Source: Diphasiastrum complanatum (lineage: Eukaryota > Streptophyta > Lycopodiopsida > Lycopodiales > Lycopodiaceae). Taken from it: a stretch of 64,000 nt of DNA. Where the stretch lies: assembly GCA_029204225.1 (NCBI GenBank), contig CM055112.1, positions 29,903,203 through 29,967,202 on the forward strand, read 5' to 3'. A program made the position numbers and the translations under genes. Shown piece after piece: positions 32,730-44,104 of the stretch (positions are counted from its first letter, which is position 1; the number at the start of each line of letters is the position of its first letter). The notes beneath the pieces were generated by a model. The model was not told the origin of the DNA and made no database searches. It was given only the letters and a program-made list of their open reading frames with translations.

Positions 32730-35215
32730 AGACATCAGAAAATTTAATTTTATGCCTTCAGAAAAACCATATATTTACCTGTTTCATTAAGCTTTCATAC
32801 TGTCTTAAATTTGCATGCATACGCATGCAAATGCTTTCACTATTTTTAAAAAACTCTAAACATTGCAATGACGTCCCGTGTCTCTTTCATGCATCTCATC
32901 TTCCTGTACGTTTTCCTTCAAAGTTATAACACTAAAATAAGAGTAGAGGAGTAGGTCACTGGCACCAAAAGAATTGCGAGTGCTAAGTACGAAATTGTGA
33001 CATGAACACCTGTAGATTATGTAAGTAAAATCTCATAGAAGCTGAAGACATTTCATGAATGTTGGAGAAGTCTCAGAGATTTCAATGCACCAATACCGCT
33101 CTTTGTACCAATATAAGCAGCAATGCTCAATTACTCCAGAGTGGAGGTAAGAAAAGGACGAACAATGCAGAGAATTGAGTACCTTCAGCTGCGTCGAGCT
33201 TCAAGGAAGCGCTACGAAGAAGGCGTTTCTTTTTCTTTGTATCTTATAGAGTTTCATGGTTTTGGCAAATTAGCAATACGGATGTTTAGTGTCAGAGCAT
33301 GTCTAAAACTTTGTTCACAAACGCTATCTATACCAATCAGACACAACATATCTATAATCTAATTAGAAGAGTCCGATTGCAAACGTCGATAAGCAAATTT
33401 TAAGTAGCAGAGTTGTTATGATTCATCATGCTTCTGCTTGATGCAGTTGGTGCACAGATGGTTTCTTAGTTTTTCTCTATGTATACTTGACGAATGGGTG
33501 TGCGGATGTTTAGCTTCGGGAATGAACGTAGACTGCTGCGAAAGGCCTCAGGTATTGCTTATTCAAAGTACTCTCACAAGAATTTTTACATTTATTGCGG
33601 ACAAGGGCTCTTGGAGTATATATGATCTGGACGAAGATCACAATATAATGGTTACGTACGTAGAGATTTGAAGTTTGAGCTTACTTGCTATTGATGCACT
33701 GATAGAAGCGAAGAGTGACTCGATAATCACAAGGATGTGAATGAGATCAATATGCGTAGTTGAGGTACGAGGGAGCAAATTGTTATTCCAGTGATTCAGT
33801 ACATCACCGGAATCAATTTGACATGAATGATCAACAGAGTATTCATTCTTGGTCTAGAGATGTCGTCGTTCTGTTGTATTCAGTAGAGAAGGTAAGTAGA
33901 GAACACCCATTAGCATCAGCTGCATAAATCTGCACTGCCTCAGAGATGGATAAATTTACCCTAAATTTCCGTATCCGAGCATAATCAAGTGACTACCGGA
34001 CATCCATGAATCATTTGGAGCTGTAATTAGGTGATATTGCCCTGGACTACGCATAAATGGTTGATCTTATCCTATCAACGTGGGTTATTTATACTTCATG
34101 CACACTGAGTTCCAAGTGATATATTGTATTTCTCTTACCATCATAGGGTTTCGAGAAACAAAGGATGGCTTGTTCTTTCCTTTGTTTTATGATGTGGCTA
34201 TCCGTCCGTACACCCCGGGGTTCGCACTGCTGCAACCTGGATATTGTACTAGCATCGGTTATCAGGATTGCAAAAAGGAGGGTGGAGGTAACAATATCTT
34301 AATGCCAGATTGCAATGCGGATCATTAATCTATCCGGTATACAAGCACAATGGCTTCCACCATATGCATTGCCAGCTGACATACATTTATTTACTTCCAT
34401 GCAAAGGACTGCTCCGTTCTTTGGAGTTGCTCAATTTCGAGAAGCAACTAATCAGTCAATTATTTATTGTCAGTTCAGAGCACTCCACCCATGAAAACTG
34501 ATTTGGCTCTAGCTGAAGACAAACGGTGAATGTCTTGCTTGAAATACATTCCGACAATCCAATGGATTGAACTCCAGGGACTGATGAATGATGATGATCA
34601 TGGCTGGATGTTATGTGGATGTTGTGGGGTAGTACTTTTGCAGAAATGAAGATAGCAAACGACGGAGGGTAGACCAATTTTTCATTATGAGATTAGCTTG
34701 GTCAGATTGTTTCTTTATATTTCCAAAGCATGGCTGTAAGCATCAGTTACGGAGATTAGCATCCATGGAATCATGCTCACAAAAAACTCGAAGATCTCAA
34801 AATTGTGAGAAAGCCTAGATCCCTCGAGATATTCTCGACCTATATCGAAGCTAAGAATCCTCGCATCATATCTAAGCAATGCCCACCCCAAAATGATAAG
34901 AAATTTCAAATTCGCTTTCCCTCTTAAGTTTCAAACTTCGTAGTCATTTTATTGGTGGGAATTTGAATTGTTTTATTATAGAATTCAACTTTGTAGGCTT
35001 AAATCTTGAGCTTTGTCCTTTCTATGGAAGTGATGCCATTGGTTTTATGTACATTTGTCTTGAAAACTCCTCAAGAGCAATGCATCTAAGTGAAGACCTA
35101 TCAAATTATGTGGAGCTTGGAGACACTCGAGTTTGGGGAACAACAGATATCGACATAGCCACCTACCACAAGTGGATTAAGGCAGTTGGATACTTGATAT
35201 GTCAAAAATGGTGAA
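32730..35215. other. SBP 3' UTR and downstream sequence, no recognised gene
   Basis: No frame in this 2.5-kb stretch shows a motif that I recognise. Small frames (for example 33123-33362, 34080-34328 and 34963-35214) are unremarkable. No transposon signature is visible, so this may be unique-copy DNA that belongs to the gene island. The 3' end of the SBP transcript is not defined. Confidence 0.5.
32809..32832. repeat. Perfect inverted repeat with RY (CATGCA) cores
   Basis: Arms ATTTGCATGC and GCATGCAAAT flank ATAC, about 80 bp after the SBP stop codon. CATGCA is the core recognised by B3-domain proteins. The site may also fold as a hairpin in the 3' UTR. Functional meaning is unknown. Confidence 0.6.
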
Positions 35216-35465
35216 CTCCTGCAACTTTGTCGCAGCACGAACAAGACACGAAGGTCGAACGAGAACGATTCATGACAATCAACGTGTCTTTGACTCGAAG
35301 CACGAACGATTCGCGAATCATTCGCGAATCGCAAACACACCTCTAGGACCACAAACTGCAAAAGGGATGTAAAACGAAAACTACGAAAAGAAACAAAAAG
35401 AACGAAAGCAAACGAGAGATTACAAATCAAACCAAGAAAAATCTTTCGCGCTGCCAGCTGGCAGC
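35216..35465. repeat. Dispersed repeat with TTCGCGAATCATTCG and a 16-bp palindrome
   Basis: Contains two overlapping ATTCGCGAAT palindromes (about 35309-35331), an AAACGAAA-rich tract, and the perfect palindrome GCTGCCAGCTGGCAGC at 35450-35465. The order and words mirror 5154-5420 in reverse complement. Type unknown. Confidence 0.45.
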
Positions 35466-35807
35466 TCAACGGGCTTCACGCCCAGCTGAAACGAATAGCA
35501 ACGACGAAGATTAACTAACTAGTTGATAAGCGTTAACTAGTCTTGTGATTCTACGTTTAGCTATCTTGTAAACTCCACATAGTGGAGGTATAAACGATCC
35601 TCTCTGGATCATAACGATGTGACGAGAATACATAGATCTGTAAGAGACAGAGAGAGACATAGCGAATAGAGTAAGAAAGTAAAGACACCATAGTTGTGCA
35701 TGAAAGTCTGCCAACGAGCAGAACACAACGTAAGAGCAGAGTGTCAATCCACCAACGAGCGAGACACTGACGATCTCGCTCCAAAACCAAAATGACAATA
35801 TAGTCAT
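35466..35807. other. No recognised gene
   Basis: A 340-bp stretch with two CCAACGAGC words about 50 bp apart (35713, 35751) and short minus-strand frames without motifs. It ends where gag of copia C1 begins without any LTR or leader, so C1 is 5'-truncated. Confidence 0.4.
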
Positions 35808-36289
35808 CTTTGCTCAACTCGTTGCATCAGGACAGGAGCTCTAGGTCCCAGCACCACAGCAGCTGATGTACTTCATGAAATCTCTACCGACACCCTATCA
35901 GCCGCTGAGAATGCTCATACTGAGTCTACCAGATATGGCATTCGACAAAGCAGTCAGTCTTGTCGCTGATGAGAGACTGATGAGAGACGAAGGAACACGA
36001 TGTCAAAGGCATCGGCTCTCTACAGCTACGAACATTGTCAGGCCAAGCAGAGCTGCCAGGAGCACTTTATGTGCCCTCACTCAGAAAGGATCTGCTATCT
36101 GTCTCCAAGATGGCAGATCTAGGCATTCGAGTTATGTTCGACGGCAACACCTGCCGTATGATTGAGAAGACGACAAACAAGTTGTTGACGGTCGGATGCA
36201 GAGAAGGAAATATCTACCAGGCCAAAATAATCAGCAACTCTGATAGTAGTATTAAATGCTTCAGAAAACGAAGATCAGCTCTGGCATAG
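35808..36289 (+). pseudogene. Copia C1: gag fragment joined to the end of protease
   Basis: The sequence starts in mid gag (FAQLVASGQE, PAPQQLMYFMKSLP) with a TAG where the sister copy C2 has CAG. It continues MAFDKAVSLVADERLMRDEG. At about 35997 it jumps to HDVKGIGSLQLRTLSGQAEL, omitting both zinc knuckles and the protease active site that C2 retains. LPGALYVPSLRKDLLSVSKMAD, the protease end, follows. The 5' 410 bp of gag, the leader and the LTR are missing. Confidence 0.85.
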
Positions 36290-37250
36290 GAGAATGTATC
36301 ATCTGAACATGTGCAGCCTGTACGACATGAGCACAAAGGACATTGTCACAGGTCTCAAAATCTCAAGGCCCGAGGCTGAGTTCTGCGAAGCTTGTCAGAA
36401 AGGCAAGCAACATCAAAATCCGTTCATGCATGAGGGAAGGAGAGCCAAGGAAGCCCTTGAGCTCGTCCACTCTGATGTCTGTGGACCGATGAAAACAGAT
36501 TCGCTCTCAAGTTCGAGATATTTTCTAACATTCATAGATGATTACAGCCGGATGACCAAGATCTACTACTTGTAGAAGAAATTCGAAGTGTTTGATTCTT
36601 TCAAGAAATTTGTGGCATTCACAGAGCGACACACCTCGAAAAAGATACAGATCCTTAGATCTGACAATGGAGGTGAATACAAAAGCACAGAATTCTCAAG
36701 ATTCTGCGAAGAACAGGGGATCGAACACCAGTTCACTCTCGCATATACACCAGAATACAACGGTGTGGCAAAAAGAAAAAACAAAACGCTAGTGGAAGGA
36801 GCCAGATGCATGATAGCATAGGCTCAATTGCCAGGCCAATTTTGGGCCGAGGCAATAGCTGCAGCTGTACACCTACAGAACAGATCTACAACGACAGCGC
36901 TGGAGAACAAAATACCATATGAAATGTGGACTGACAGAAAGCCTGAACTGTCATATGTACGAGTGTTTGGATGTGCATCATACAAGCACATTCCAAAGGA
37001 AAAGAGAAGAAAGCTTGACGACAAATCCGAACAAACAATCATGGTCGACTACTCGAACGGAACACATGTGTATAGACTCTACGATCCAACCACGAACAAG
37101 CTTGTTTCGAGCAGAGATGTAAAGTTCGACGAGTCCACATTCCCTGGACTGAAAGACGAAAGAGGCCATGAGATCTTCACACCGCTGCCTATTCAAGAGG
37201 GAGATCGAAAACAGACATCAAATCAGAATGCAGGACCCTAGACTCCAGAG
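36290..37250 (+). pseudogene. Copia C1: integrase
   Basis: Frames at 36294-36575, 36588-36821 and 36828-37241 read in one phase with TAG stops between them. They give the zinc-binding segment (MYHLNMCSLYDMS, CEACQKGKQH), SDVCGPMKTDS, ILRSDNGGEYKS and NGVAKRKNKTL. The catalytic glutamate of the D,D35E triad (NGVAERKN in the family and in C2) is changed to lysine. The C-terminal part has VRVFGCASYKHIPKEKRR and VSSRDVKFDE. It is catalytically dead even if stops were read through. Confidence 0.88.
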
Positions 37251-38870
37251 TAGCAGGAAATAGAGGATCGACCCCACGAATAAGAAATGTTCAAGCAGTG
37301 ACAAAACGAACCTTGAAGATCAACAAGACAAAGAAGACCTCCAGATCGCTACTCTGACAATCTTCAGTGGAGCGAAGACACACAGTACAAATACTGTAGC
37401 TTCACTGAAGAGCCAACAACATACCAAGAAGTTATCCAGAGTCCAGAAGGAGAATTCTGGAAGCAGGCAATGTTAGAGGAGGTCGAGTCGATGAGGCAAA
37501 ACGAGGCATGGACATTAGAGCCACTGCCAAAAAATAGAAAAGTGGTCAACTGCAAGTGGGTGTACAAGAAAAAGCTGAAATCAGATGGCACCATTGGCAC
37601 TACAAAGCAAGGCTTGTCGCGAAGGGCTACACGCAGAGATATGGTGTTGACTATTTCGACACCTATTTGCCCATGGTCAAGTTGACAAGCATAAGGCTAC
37701 TCCTTGCATACTCCACATAGTACAATCTGGAAATTTACCAGATTGACGTGAAAACAATTTTTCTCCATGGAGATCTAGAGGAGGAAATTTTCATGTCGCA
37801 ACCTAAAGGCTATGAAGACCCCGACAATAGACAATATGTCTGTCGATTGCAGAGATGCATCTACGGTCTAAAACAAGCATCACGAGCCTGGTACAAAAAG
37901 CTTGATGGTCTTCTGAAGTCTGTAGACTTCAATCCTACTCAACCGGACTGTAATGTCTACATCAAAAGAGTAGGAAATGATTTTGTGATACTGACCATTT
38001 TCGTGGATGATTCACTGATGATAGGAAATTCCTTGATGTTGATCAAAGACACCAAGAGTCAAAATTCTAAAAGCTACGAAATCACAGATCTTGGAGAAGC
38101 AACAAAATGCCTAGGGCTGGAGATCAGAAGAGATCAAACAAATGGCAAAATGCACTTGAGTCAGTCAGAATAAGCCAAAAAAGTGCTGAAGCAGTACCAC
38201 ATGATGGACTGTAAAGAGAAAGCCACACAAATGATAGCTGGAGCCAAGCTCACAAAACAGGATTGCCCAAAAATAGAAGAGGAAGAACAGAAGATGGCAG
38301 GTATACCCTACCAAAACTTAATCGGTAGTCTGATGTACTTAACAATTTGTACCAGACCCAATCTGGCCTTCTCTGTTTACACATTGAGCCAATTCTATTC
38401 CAATCCTGGTCTAGTACATTGGAAAATGGCCAAACGAATCTGAAGAGTACCCAGAATATTGGATTAACTTACAGAGCTAGAATCGAAGAGAAAGGATTCG
38501 AGGTGCTTCACTACAGTGATGCGAGCTGGACGAGCTACAAAGATGACAGCTAGTCCATTACTGGAGGATGTACAATAGCGTGTGGAGCTGCAATCAGCTG
38601 GATATGCAAAAAGAAAACCTTGGTAGCTCAATCCTCTTGCGAGGTTGAGTATGTCACAGCCTCGAAAGTGGCGAATGAGGTAGTGTGGCTACAAATGATG
38701 TTGGAGACAATCGGGATACCACAGGAGGGGCCAAGCACGATGATGATGGACTCCCAGAGTGCCATCTATCTGTCCCAGGATCCTGTCTTCCATTCAAAGA
38801 CAAAGCACATTCCTCTGAAGTACCATCACATTCGAGATTTGATCTCAAAAGGAGAGCTCCAGGGCCAGTT
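37251..38870 (+). pseudogene. Copia C1: reverse transcriptase and partial RNase H
   Basis: Pieces include [70 protein letters not shown] and the active site FVDDSLMIGNS, then IGSLMYLTI and the RNase H signatures HYSDASWTSYKDD, CEVEYVTASKVANE and FHSKTKHIPLKYHHIRDL. Shifts near 37600 and several TAG/TAA stops disrupt it. RNase H stops after SKGELQ at about 38870 and sequence of another element follows, so its C terminus and the 3' LTR are missing. Confidence 0.88.
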
Positions 38871-39530
38871 CTCTCAAAGATGGAGGTGATGAAAAGGTAG
38901 CTTTTCATCCATGAAAAAGACAAATGAATGAGACTTTGAAAAAGACAATTCAAAAATAATGTTAATCAGCTCAAGCAAGAGGGTGGTCACCAACAATCAT
39001 GACCATTTTCATTTAGTGGAAAGAAGGACAAGTCCAAGCTAAAGGGCTACTTTTGTGGCAAGAATGGGGCACAGGAAGCATGCTCAAGGCAAGCAAGCAA
39101 ATTTCACCATTGAAGAAGAAGAAGAATGTGACAATGAGGAGTCTCTTGATGATGTCCATTTTCTCATCATCATGGCAAGTTTCAAAGATGAGAACCCATG
39201 GTGAATTGATAGTGGGACAACTTCCAATATGACAAGCCAAAAAGTTTACTTCTCTCAAATCTTATCTTATGAAAGTTCTAAAAAGATAATTTATACTGAA
39301 ATTAATTACGAATGTAAGATAGAAGAAGGACAACGTGTTTAGTATGAATTTTGGATGGAAATATATGGTGCATTGCATGTGCCTAACATCACCAAGAATT
39401 TGTTGAGTGTAGACAATGGTAAATCAATTTTGATGGAAATGCTTGTTCAATCAAGAAGAATGATGATTTTCTTGCAAGAGGGACCAAATTTGCGAGGTTA
39501 TTTAAGCTTTATTTAAGTATGTATAAATAC
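38871..39530 (+). pseudogene. Copia zinc-knuckle and protease fragment attached to C1
   Basis: Plus-strand pieces in changing frames read KDKSKLKGYFCGKNG (a degenerate knuckle: CX2C spacing lost), EEEEECDNEESLDDVHFL, then PW, a TGA, IDSGTTSNMTSQKVYFSQIL (protease active site) and ALHVPNITKNLLSV. It resembles the E1-type protease region and differs from C1. It starts directly at the broken RNase H of C1, which parallels the gag/RNase H junction near position 190. Confidence 0.75.
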
Positions 39531-39917
39531 ATCTCCAGATCTCATTAACCAGAGTGCACAAGGGCAGAAAATTTAGCATTTCTGTTACATCTCAATTTTA
39601 GGTTGTAACATACAATTGTTGCTCTTGCTCCGTTATAAGCAGTTAATGTGATATACAAGCAACACTTTTTCATTTGCGTCTTACGTAGATGTTTTATATG
39701 TGTTGTGATCTGATTGCATTGCTCTATCTTGCTTGATGCACTCGTTCACTCACTCAGACAAATATGGACGTCTCTGACTCCTCTGCATCTGTTCAGGACT
39801 ATGGTCGTCTCTGATGTCTGAAAAACAAGCGCAAAATCTCTGCACCATAGTTCTTCATTTCATAATTCAACATTCCAACTCTAATCATTGCCAGTAACTC
39901 TTACACTCTTTGGTAGA
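39531..39917. other. No gene; LTR-like or intergenic sequence
   Basis: About 390 bp with a TATAAATAC word near 39521 and no frames of note. It separates the protease fragment from the truncated 3' end of C2. It could be part of an LTR, but no terminal repeat was found. Confidence 0.35.
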
Positions 39918-40615
39918 CCATCAAGCTTTTTTTTTCCAGGCTCGTGATGCCTGTTTTAGACCGTAGATGCATCTCTGCAATCGACAAACATATTGTCTGT
40001 TGTCGGTGTCTTCATAGCCTTCAGGTTGCTTCATGAAATTTTTCTCATCTAGATCTCCATGGAGAAAGATTGTTTTCACGTCAATCTGGTGAATTTCCAA
40101 ATTGTATTGTGTGGCGTATGCAAGGAGCAGACTTATGCTTGTTATCTTGACCATGGGCGAATATGTGTCGAAATAGTCGACACCATATCTCTGCATGTAG
40201 TCCTTCACGACAAGCCTTGCTTTGTAGCGGCCAATGGTGCCATCTGATTTCAGCTTCTTCTTGTACACCCATTTGCAGTCGACTACTTTTCTGTTTTCTG
40301 GCAGTGGCTCTAATGTCCATGCCTCGTTTCGCCTCATCGACTCGATCTCTTTTGACATTGCCTGTTTTCAGAATTCTCCCTCTAAACTCTGGATAGCTTC
40401 TTGGTATGTTGCTAGCTCTTCTGTGAAACTGCAGTACTCAAACTGCGTGTCTTCGCTCCATTGAAGATTGTCAGAATAGCGGTCTGGAGGTCTTCTTTGT
40501 CTTGTTAACCTTCGAGGTTCGTTTCATCGCTGCTCGAACATTTCTTGTTCGTGGGGTCCTCTATTTCCTGCTGCTCTGGAGTTTGGGGTCCTGCATTCTG
40601 ATTTGATGATTGTCC
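39918..40615 (-). pseudogene. Copia C2: integrase-RT linker and 5' half of RT, truncated
   Basis: The minus-strand frame at 39921-40358 gives [60 protein letters not shown] and CIYGLKQASRAW, then ends in an A-rich run and stop. The catalytic FVDD block and RNase H are absent, because similarity to C1 ceases at about 39918. The linker (40360-40615) is readable but broken. This marks the 3' truncation of C2. Confidence 0.88.
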
Positions 40616-41400
40616 TCAATCTCCCTCTTGAATAGGCAACAGTGTGAAGATCTCATGGCCTCTTTCGTCTTTCAGTCCAGGGAATGTGGACTCGTCGAAC
40701 TTTACATCTCTGTTTGAAACAACCTTCTTTGTGGTTGGATCGTAGAGTCTGTACACATGTATTCCGTTCGAGCAGCCAACCATGATTGTTTGTTCGGATT
40801 TGTCGTCGAGCTTGCTTCTCTTTTCCTTTGGAATGTGCTTGTATACTGCACATCCAAACACTCATGCGTATGACAAATCGGGCTTTCTGCCTGTCCACAT
40901 CTCATATGGTGTTTTGTTCTCCAGCGTTGTCGTTGTAGATCTATTCTGCAGGTGTACAACTATAGCTATTGCTTCGGCCCAGAATTGGCCTGGCAATTGA
41001 GCCTGTGCTATCATGCATCTGGCTCCTTCGACTAGCGTTCTGTTTTTTCTTTCTGCCACACCGTTGTATTCTGGTGTGTATGCAGGAGTGAACTGGTGTT
41101 CAATCCCCTGTTCTTCGCAGAATCTTGAGAATTCTGTGCTTTTGTATTCACCTCCATTGTCAGATCTAAGGATCTGTATCCTTTTTGAGGTGTGTCGCTC
41201 TACGAATGCCACAAACTTCTTGAAAGAATCACATACTTCGGATTTCTTCTTCAAGTAGTAGATCTTGGTCATTCGGCTGTAATCATCTATGAACGTTAGA
41301 AAATATCTCGAACCTGTTTTCATCGGTCCACACACATCAGAGTGGACAAGATCAAGAACTTCCTTGGCTCTTCATCCTTCATGTGTGAATGGATTCCGAT
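40616..41400 (-). pseudogene. Copia C2: integrase
   Basis: Frames at 40862-41335 and 40616-40861 give SDVCGPMKTG (first catalytic Asp, at the frame start), ILRSDNGGEYKS, NGVAERKNRTL (catalytic Glu intact), QNRSTTTTLENKTPYEMW and the C-terminal YKHIPKEKRSKLDDK with VVSNRDVKFDE. It is close to C1 throughout and lacks most of the stops of C1. The two frames are separated by one stop near 40861, and another precedes 41335. Confidence 0.9.
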
Positions 41401-42826
41401 GTTGCTTGCCTTTCTGACAAGCTTCGTAGAACTTAGCCTCGGCCCTTAATATTTTGAGACCTATGACAATGTCCTTTGTGCTCATGTCGTACAGGCTCCG
41501 CATGTTCAGATGATACATTCTCCTATACCAGAGCTGATCTCCGTTTTCTGAAGCATTTAATATGCTATTAGAGTTGCTGATTATTTTGGCTTGGTAGAGG
41601 TTTCCGACCATCAGCAACTTGTTTGTCGTCTTCTCGATCATACGGGAAGTGTTGCCATCAAACAAAACTCGAATGCCTAGATCTGCCATCTTGGGGACAT
41701 ATAGCAGATCTTTTCTGAATGAGGGCACATAGAGTGCTCCTAGCAACTCTGCTTGGCCTGATAGTGTTCGTAGCTGTAGAGAGCCGATGCCCTTGACATC
41801 ATGTCTGCTTCCATCGCCTGGAATCACCACTCTGTTGTTTGCGAAAGTTGATCAAGATCTTCTCGTTGCAGGTTATGTGAGATGTTGCTCCTGAATCGAT
41901 GACCACATCGTAGTCATGTTCGGAGTAGCTTGTCGAAGCTTCGTCGAGTATCGTGAAAGCTTTGTCACCTCTTTCTGCATCTTTAGATGATTTTGCAACA
42001 TTTGTCTTTTCAGCTTTGTTTTTTCTTTTTGGGTTGAATCTGCAGTCGTATGTAGAATGCCCTTTCTTCTTGCAGTGCATGCAAGGTATTGCTAGATTGA
42101 ACCAGCATTTGTTGGCCGTATGGCCTGGTTTGTGGAAGTGATCGCAGGAAGAAGATTGTTGATTCGAGGACTTCGTCTTCTCGAATCTTGGCTTGTTTCT
42201 ATTCTTCTTCTTTCCTTTCATGAAGAGAGCCTTCTCTTGATCACTGCTTCTCTCTCCTTCATCTCTCATCAGTCTCTCATTAGCGACAAGACTGACTGCT
42301 TTGTCGAATGTCATATTTGACTCGGTATGAGCATTCTCAGCGGCTGATAGGATGTCGGTAGAGATTTCATAAAGTACATCAGCTGTTGTGGTGCTGGGAC
42401 CTGGTGCTCCTGTCCTGATGCAGTGAGTTGAGCGAAGGTCATTTTGATCTTCTCAACGTGCTGATCCAATTGGTTGTCATCCCACCGTATTGATTGCAGC
42501 TGATTGTGAAGGTGCATGACTGAAGCTGCAGTCCTCACTTCATACTTCTGCTTCAATCTTTCCCATGCTGCATGGTTGCTTTCGTAGTCTTCAATCTGCA
42601 TGAGTAGATCTTCATTTATAGACAAAACGATGATTGCCATTGCGCGCTCATCCGTTCTGATTCATTCAGCTCTCCTCGGGTCTCCCTCTGGAGGCTGCAC
42701 CTCTGAGAGCTCGGTCACCGACCAAATACCTTCGCCCTTCAAGAGTGTTTTGATTTTGAATTTTCAAATTCTGTAATTTGTGCCATCGAGATTGATTGCT
42801 ACTCTGGTCTGGATTGTTGTAGCCAT
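41372..42826 (-). pseudogene. Copia C2: gag, zinc knuckles, protease, pre-integrase
   Basis: Gag starts at ATG 42826 and has one TGA where Trp is expected (NYRI-stop-KFKIK). It continues in 42311-42640 with HAAWERLKQKYE, MHLHNQLQSIRW and QLMYFMKSLPTSYQPL. The frame at 41799-42314 carries two knuckles. The first, CDHFHKPGHTANKC, has lost its second Cys. The second, CMHCKKKGHSTYDC, is complete. The protease active site VVIDSGATSHIT follows. The frame at 41372-41830 has GSLQLRTLSGQAELLGALYV and the zinc-binding region, where WH is WY. Small shifts separate the frames. Confidence 0.88.
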
Positions 42827-42878
42827 ATTATGTTGTCTGGAAGAATCACTGCTGGGATATCAGTAGTGACAACCTGGT

Positions 42879-42891
42879 GGCTCTGATACCA
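42879..42891 (-). other. Primer-binding site of C2
   Basis: On the minus strand TGGTATCAGAGCC follows the LTR end directly and precedes the gag ATG by only about 50 bases. It matches initiator-Met tRNA and fixes the LTR edge at 42892. Confidence 0.9.
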
Positions 42892-43499
42892 TGTCGTGGA
42901 AGCGCATGTGTGGGACTGATACGTGTGCTCGAGAGAGATATTGGAAGCTGGAGTATCGGATCCGAGCGCAAGAACAATGAGCAAAAAAAAAAAGGGATAC
43001 AGAACGCGCTTGAATGTGATACCAGAGGATGCAGTATCGGATCCAGACGCATAATAGTCAACGAGACGTAATGAGAGCAAGCGGCGCGCTTGAAATCGAT
43101 ATCCGGCAAAGCAATCGTAAATTTGCATGAAAATCCAAGCTGAAAAAGACCTATTTATATAAAAATTTTCGCACGTGTGGAGGAGTGGCGAAGGAACACA
43201 TGTCAACATGTGATTGGCCAAAATAAATACGTCGTCTCTTGAATGATTGATCTGACATCTGTCACGTGCGAGAATGACATGCGTCGATAAGGGATTCGTG
43301 CATGTGTCTTAGCCCACGTGTCCCCATAATTGGGTCATCATTATCAGTACGGACATTCCATGTGGTCTAGTCATCTGACGACACATGTCTCGGCCGTCTT
43401 TCCACACATGCAAAAATTTGCAAAAATTAAAAAAAAAAAAAAAACAAACTGGATTCAAAATTAGACATTTTAAACAAAAATAACAAAATTGAAGTTCCA
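42892..43499 (-). repeat. 5' LTR of C2 (608 bp)
   Basis: The segment starts TGTCGTGG and ends GAAGTTCCA on the plus strand, giving TG...CA on the minus strand. A minus-strand TATA box TATATAAATAGG lies at about 43144-43156. Upstream of it (to the right) is the U3 region with several CACGTG-type boxes (near 43172, 43263 and 43315). Downstream, between the TATA box and the primer site, lies the R/U5 region with the inverted GCGC...GAT motif array. Part of a tandem series with 43500-44104 and 44105-44300. Confidence 0.8.
43144..43157 (-). promoter_or_regulatory. TATA box of the C2 LTR
   Basis: Reading TATATAAATAGG on the minus strand, this fits the plant TATA consensus and lies about 250 bp upstream of the primer site, where an LTR promoter is expected. 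The equivalent position in the second LTR copy (about 43773-43785) reads TATAAATAC. Confidence 0.65.
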
Positions 43500-44104
43500 A
43501 ATATCGCTCTCAGGCGCAAATCCCAGGTTCGACAAGCACATCAAATCAACGTGCGCTCGAGAGAGATATTTAAAGTTGGAGTATCAGATCCGAGCACAAA
43601 AACAATGAGCAGAAAAGAAAAGAGTTGCGAGACGCGCTCGAATGTGATACCGGACGATGCAGTATCGGATCCAGGCGCATTATAGCCAACGAGATGTAAT
43701 GAGAGCAAGCGATGCGCTTGAAATCTATATCCGACAAAGGAATCATGAATTTTTGTGAAAATTCGAGCCCAAAAAGATGTATTTATAAAAAAAATTTGCA
43801 CATGTGGAGGACTGGCGAAGGAACACGTGTCAACTTGTGATTGGCCAAAATAAATGCACCGTACCTAGTATGATTAATCCGACATCGGTCACGTGCGAGA
43901 ATGACGCGCGTCGATTATGGATTCGCGCACGTGTCTCAGCCCACGTGGCCTCATAATTGGGTCATCATTGTCAGTACGAACATTCCAGGTGGTCTAATCA
44001 TCTGACGACACGTGTATCGGCCATCTTTTCACACGTGCAAAAATTTCGTATATACAAGTCCTCGAAATTTTCATTTTTTTCCCCAAAATTTTCGCTTTTA
44101 GCTC
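43500..44104 (-). repeat. Second tandem copy of the C2-type LTR (about 605 bp)
   Basis: Aligns with 42892-43499 over its length. It has the same R/U5 motifs, the A-rich stretch, TATA, the AGGAACACGTGTCAACTTG region and the CGTGCGAGAATGACGCGCG block. The G-boxes are better kept here (CACGTG near 43829, 43890, 43929 and 43943). No internal copia sequence lies between the two copies, so this is a tandem LTR duplication, or what remains after LTR-LTR recombination. The first bases (AATATCGC) differ from LTR 1 (TGTCGTGG). Confidence 0.75.

Noticed and set aside
30144-32900. Search for a miR156 site in the SBP gene; GATGCTCTCAGAAACC near 31814 was considered
   Set aside because: Too many mismatches to the target consensus and no seed match.
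33123-33362. Basic frame with LQLRRASRKRYEEG downstream of SBP
   Set aside because: Considered as a CCT-like segment, but key residues do not fit and the rest has no motif.
34080-35214. Short plus-strand frames downstream of SBP
   Set aside because: No domain, no splice-consistent extension, ordinary length for AT-rich DNA.
42799-43801. Similar minus-strand frames at 42799-43221, 42846-43109 and 43541-43801
   Set aside because: They lie in tandem LTR copies and contain no motif.
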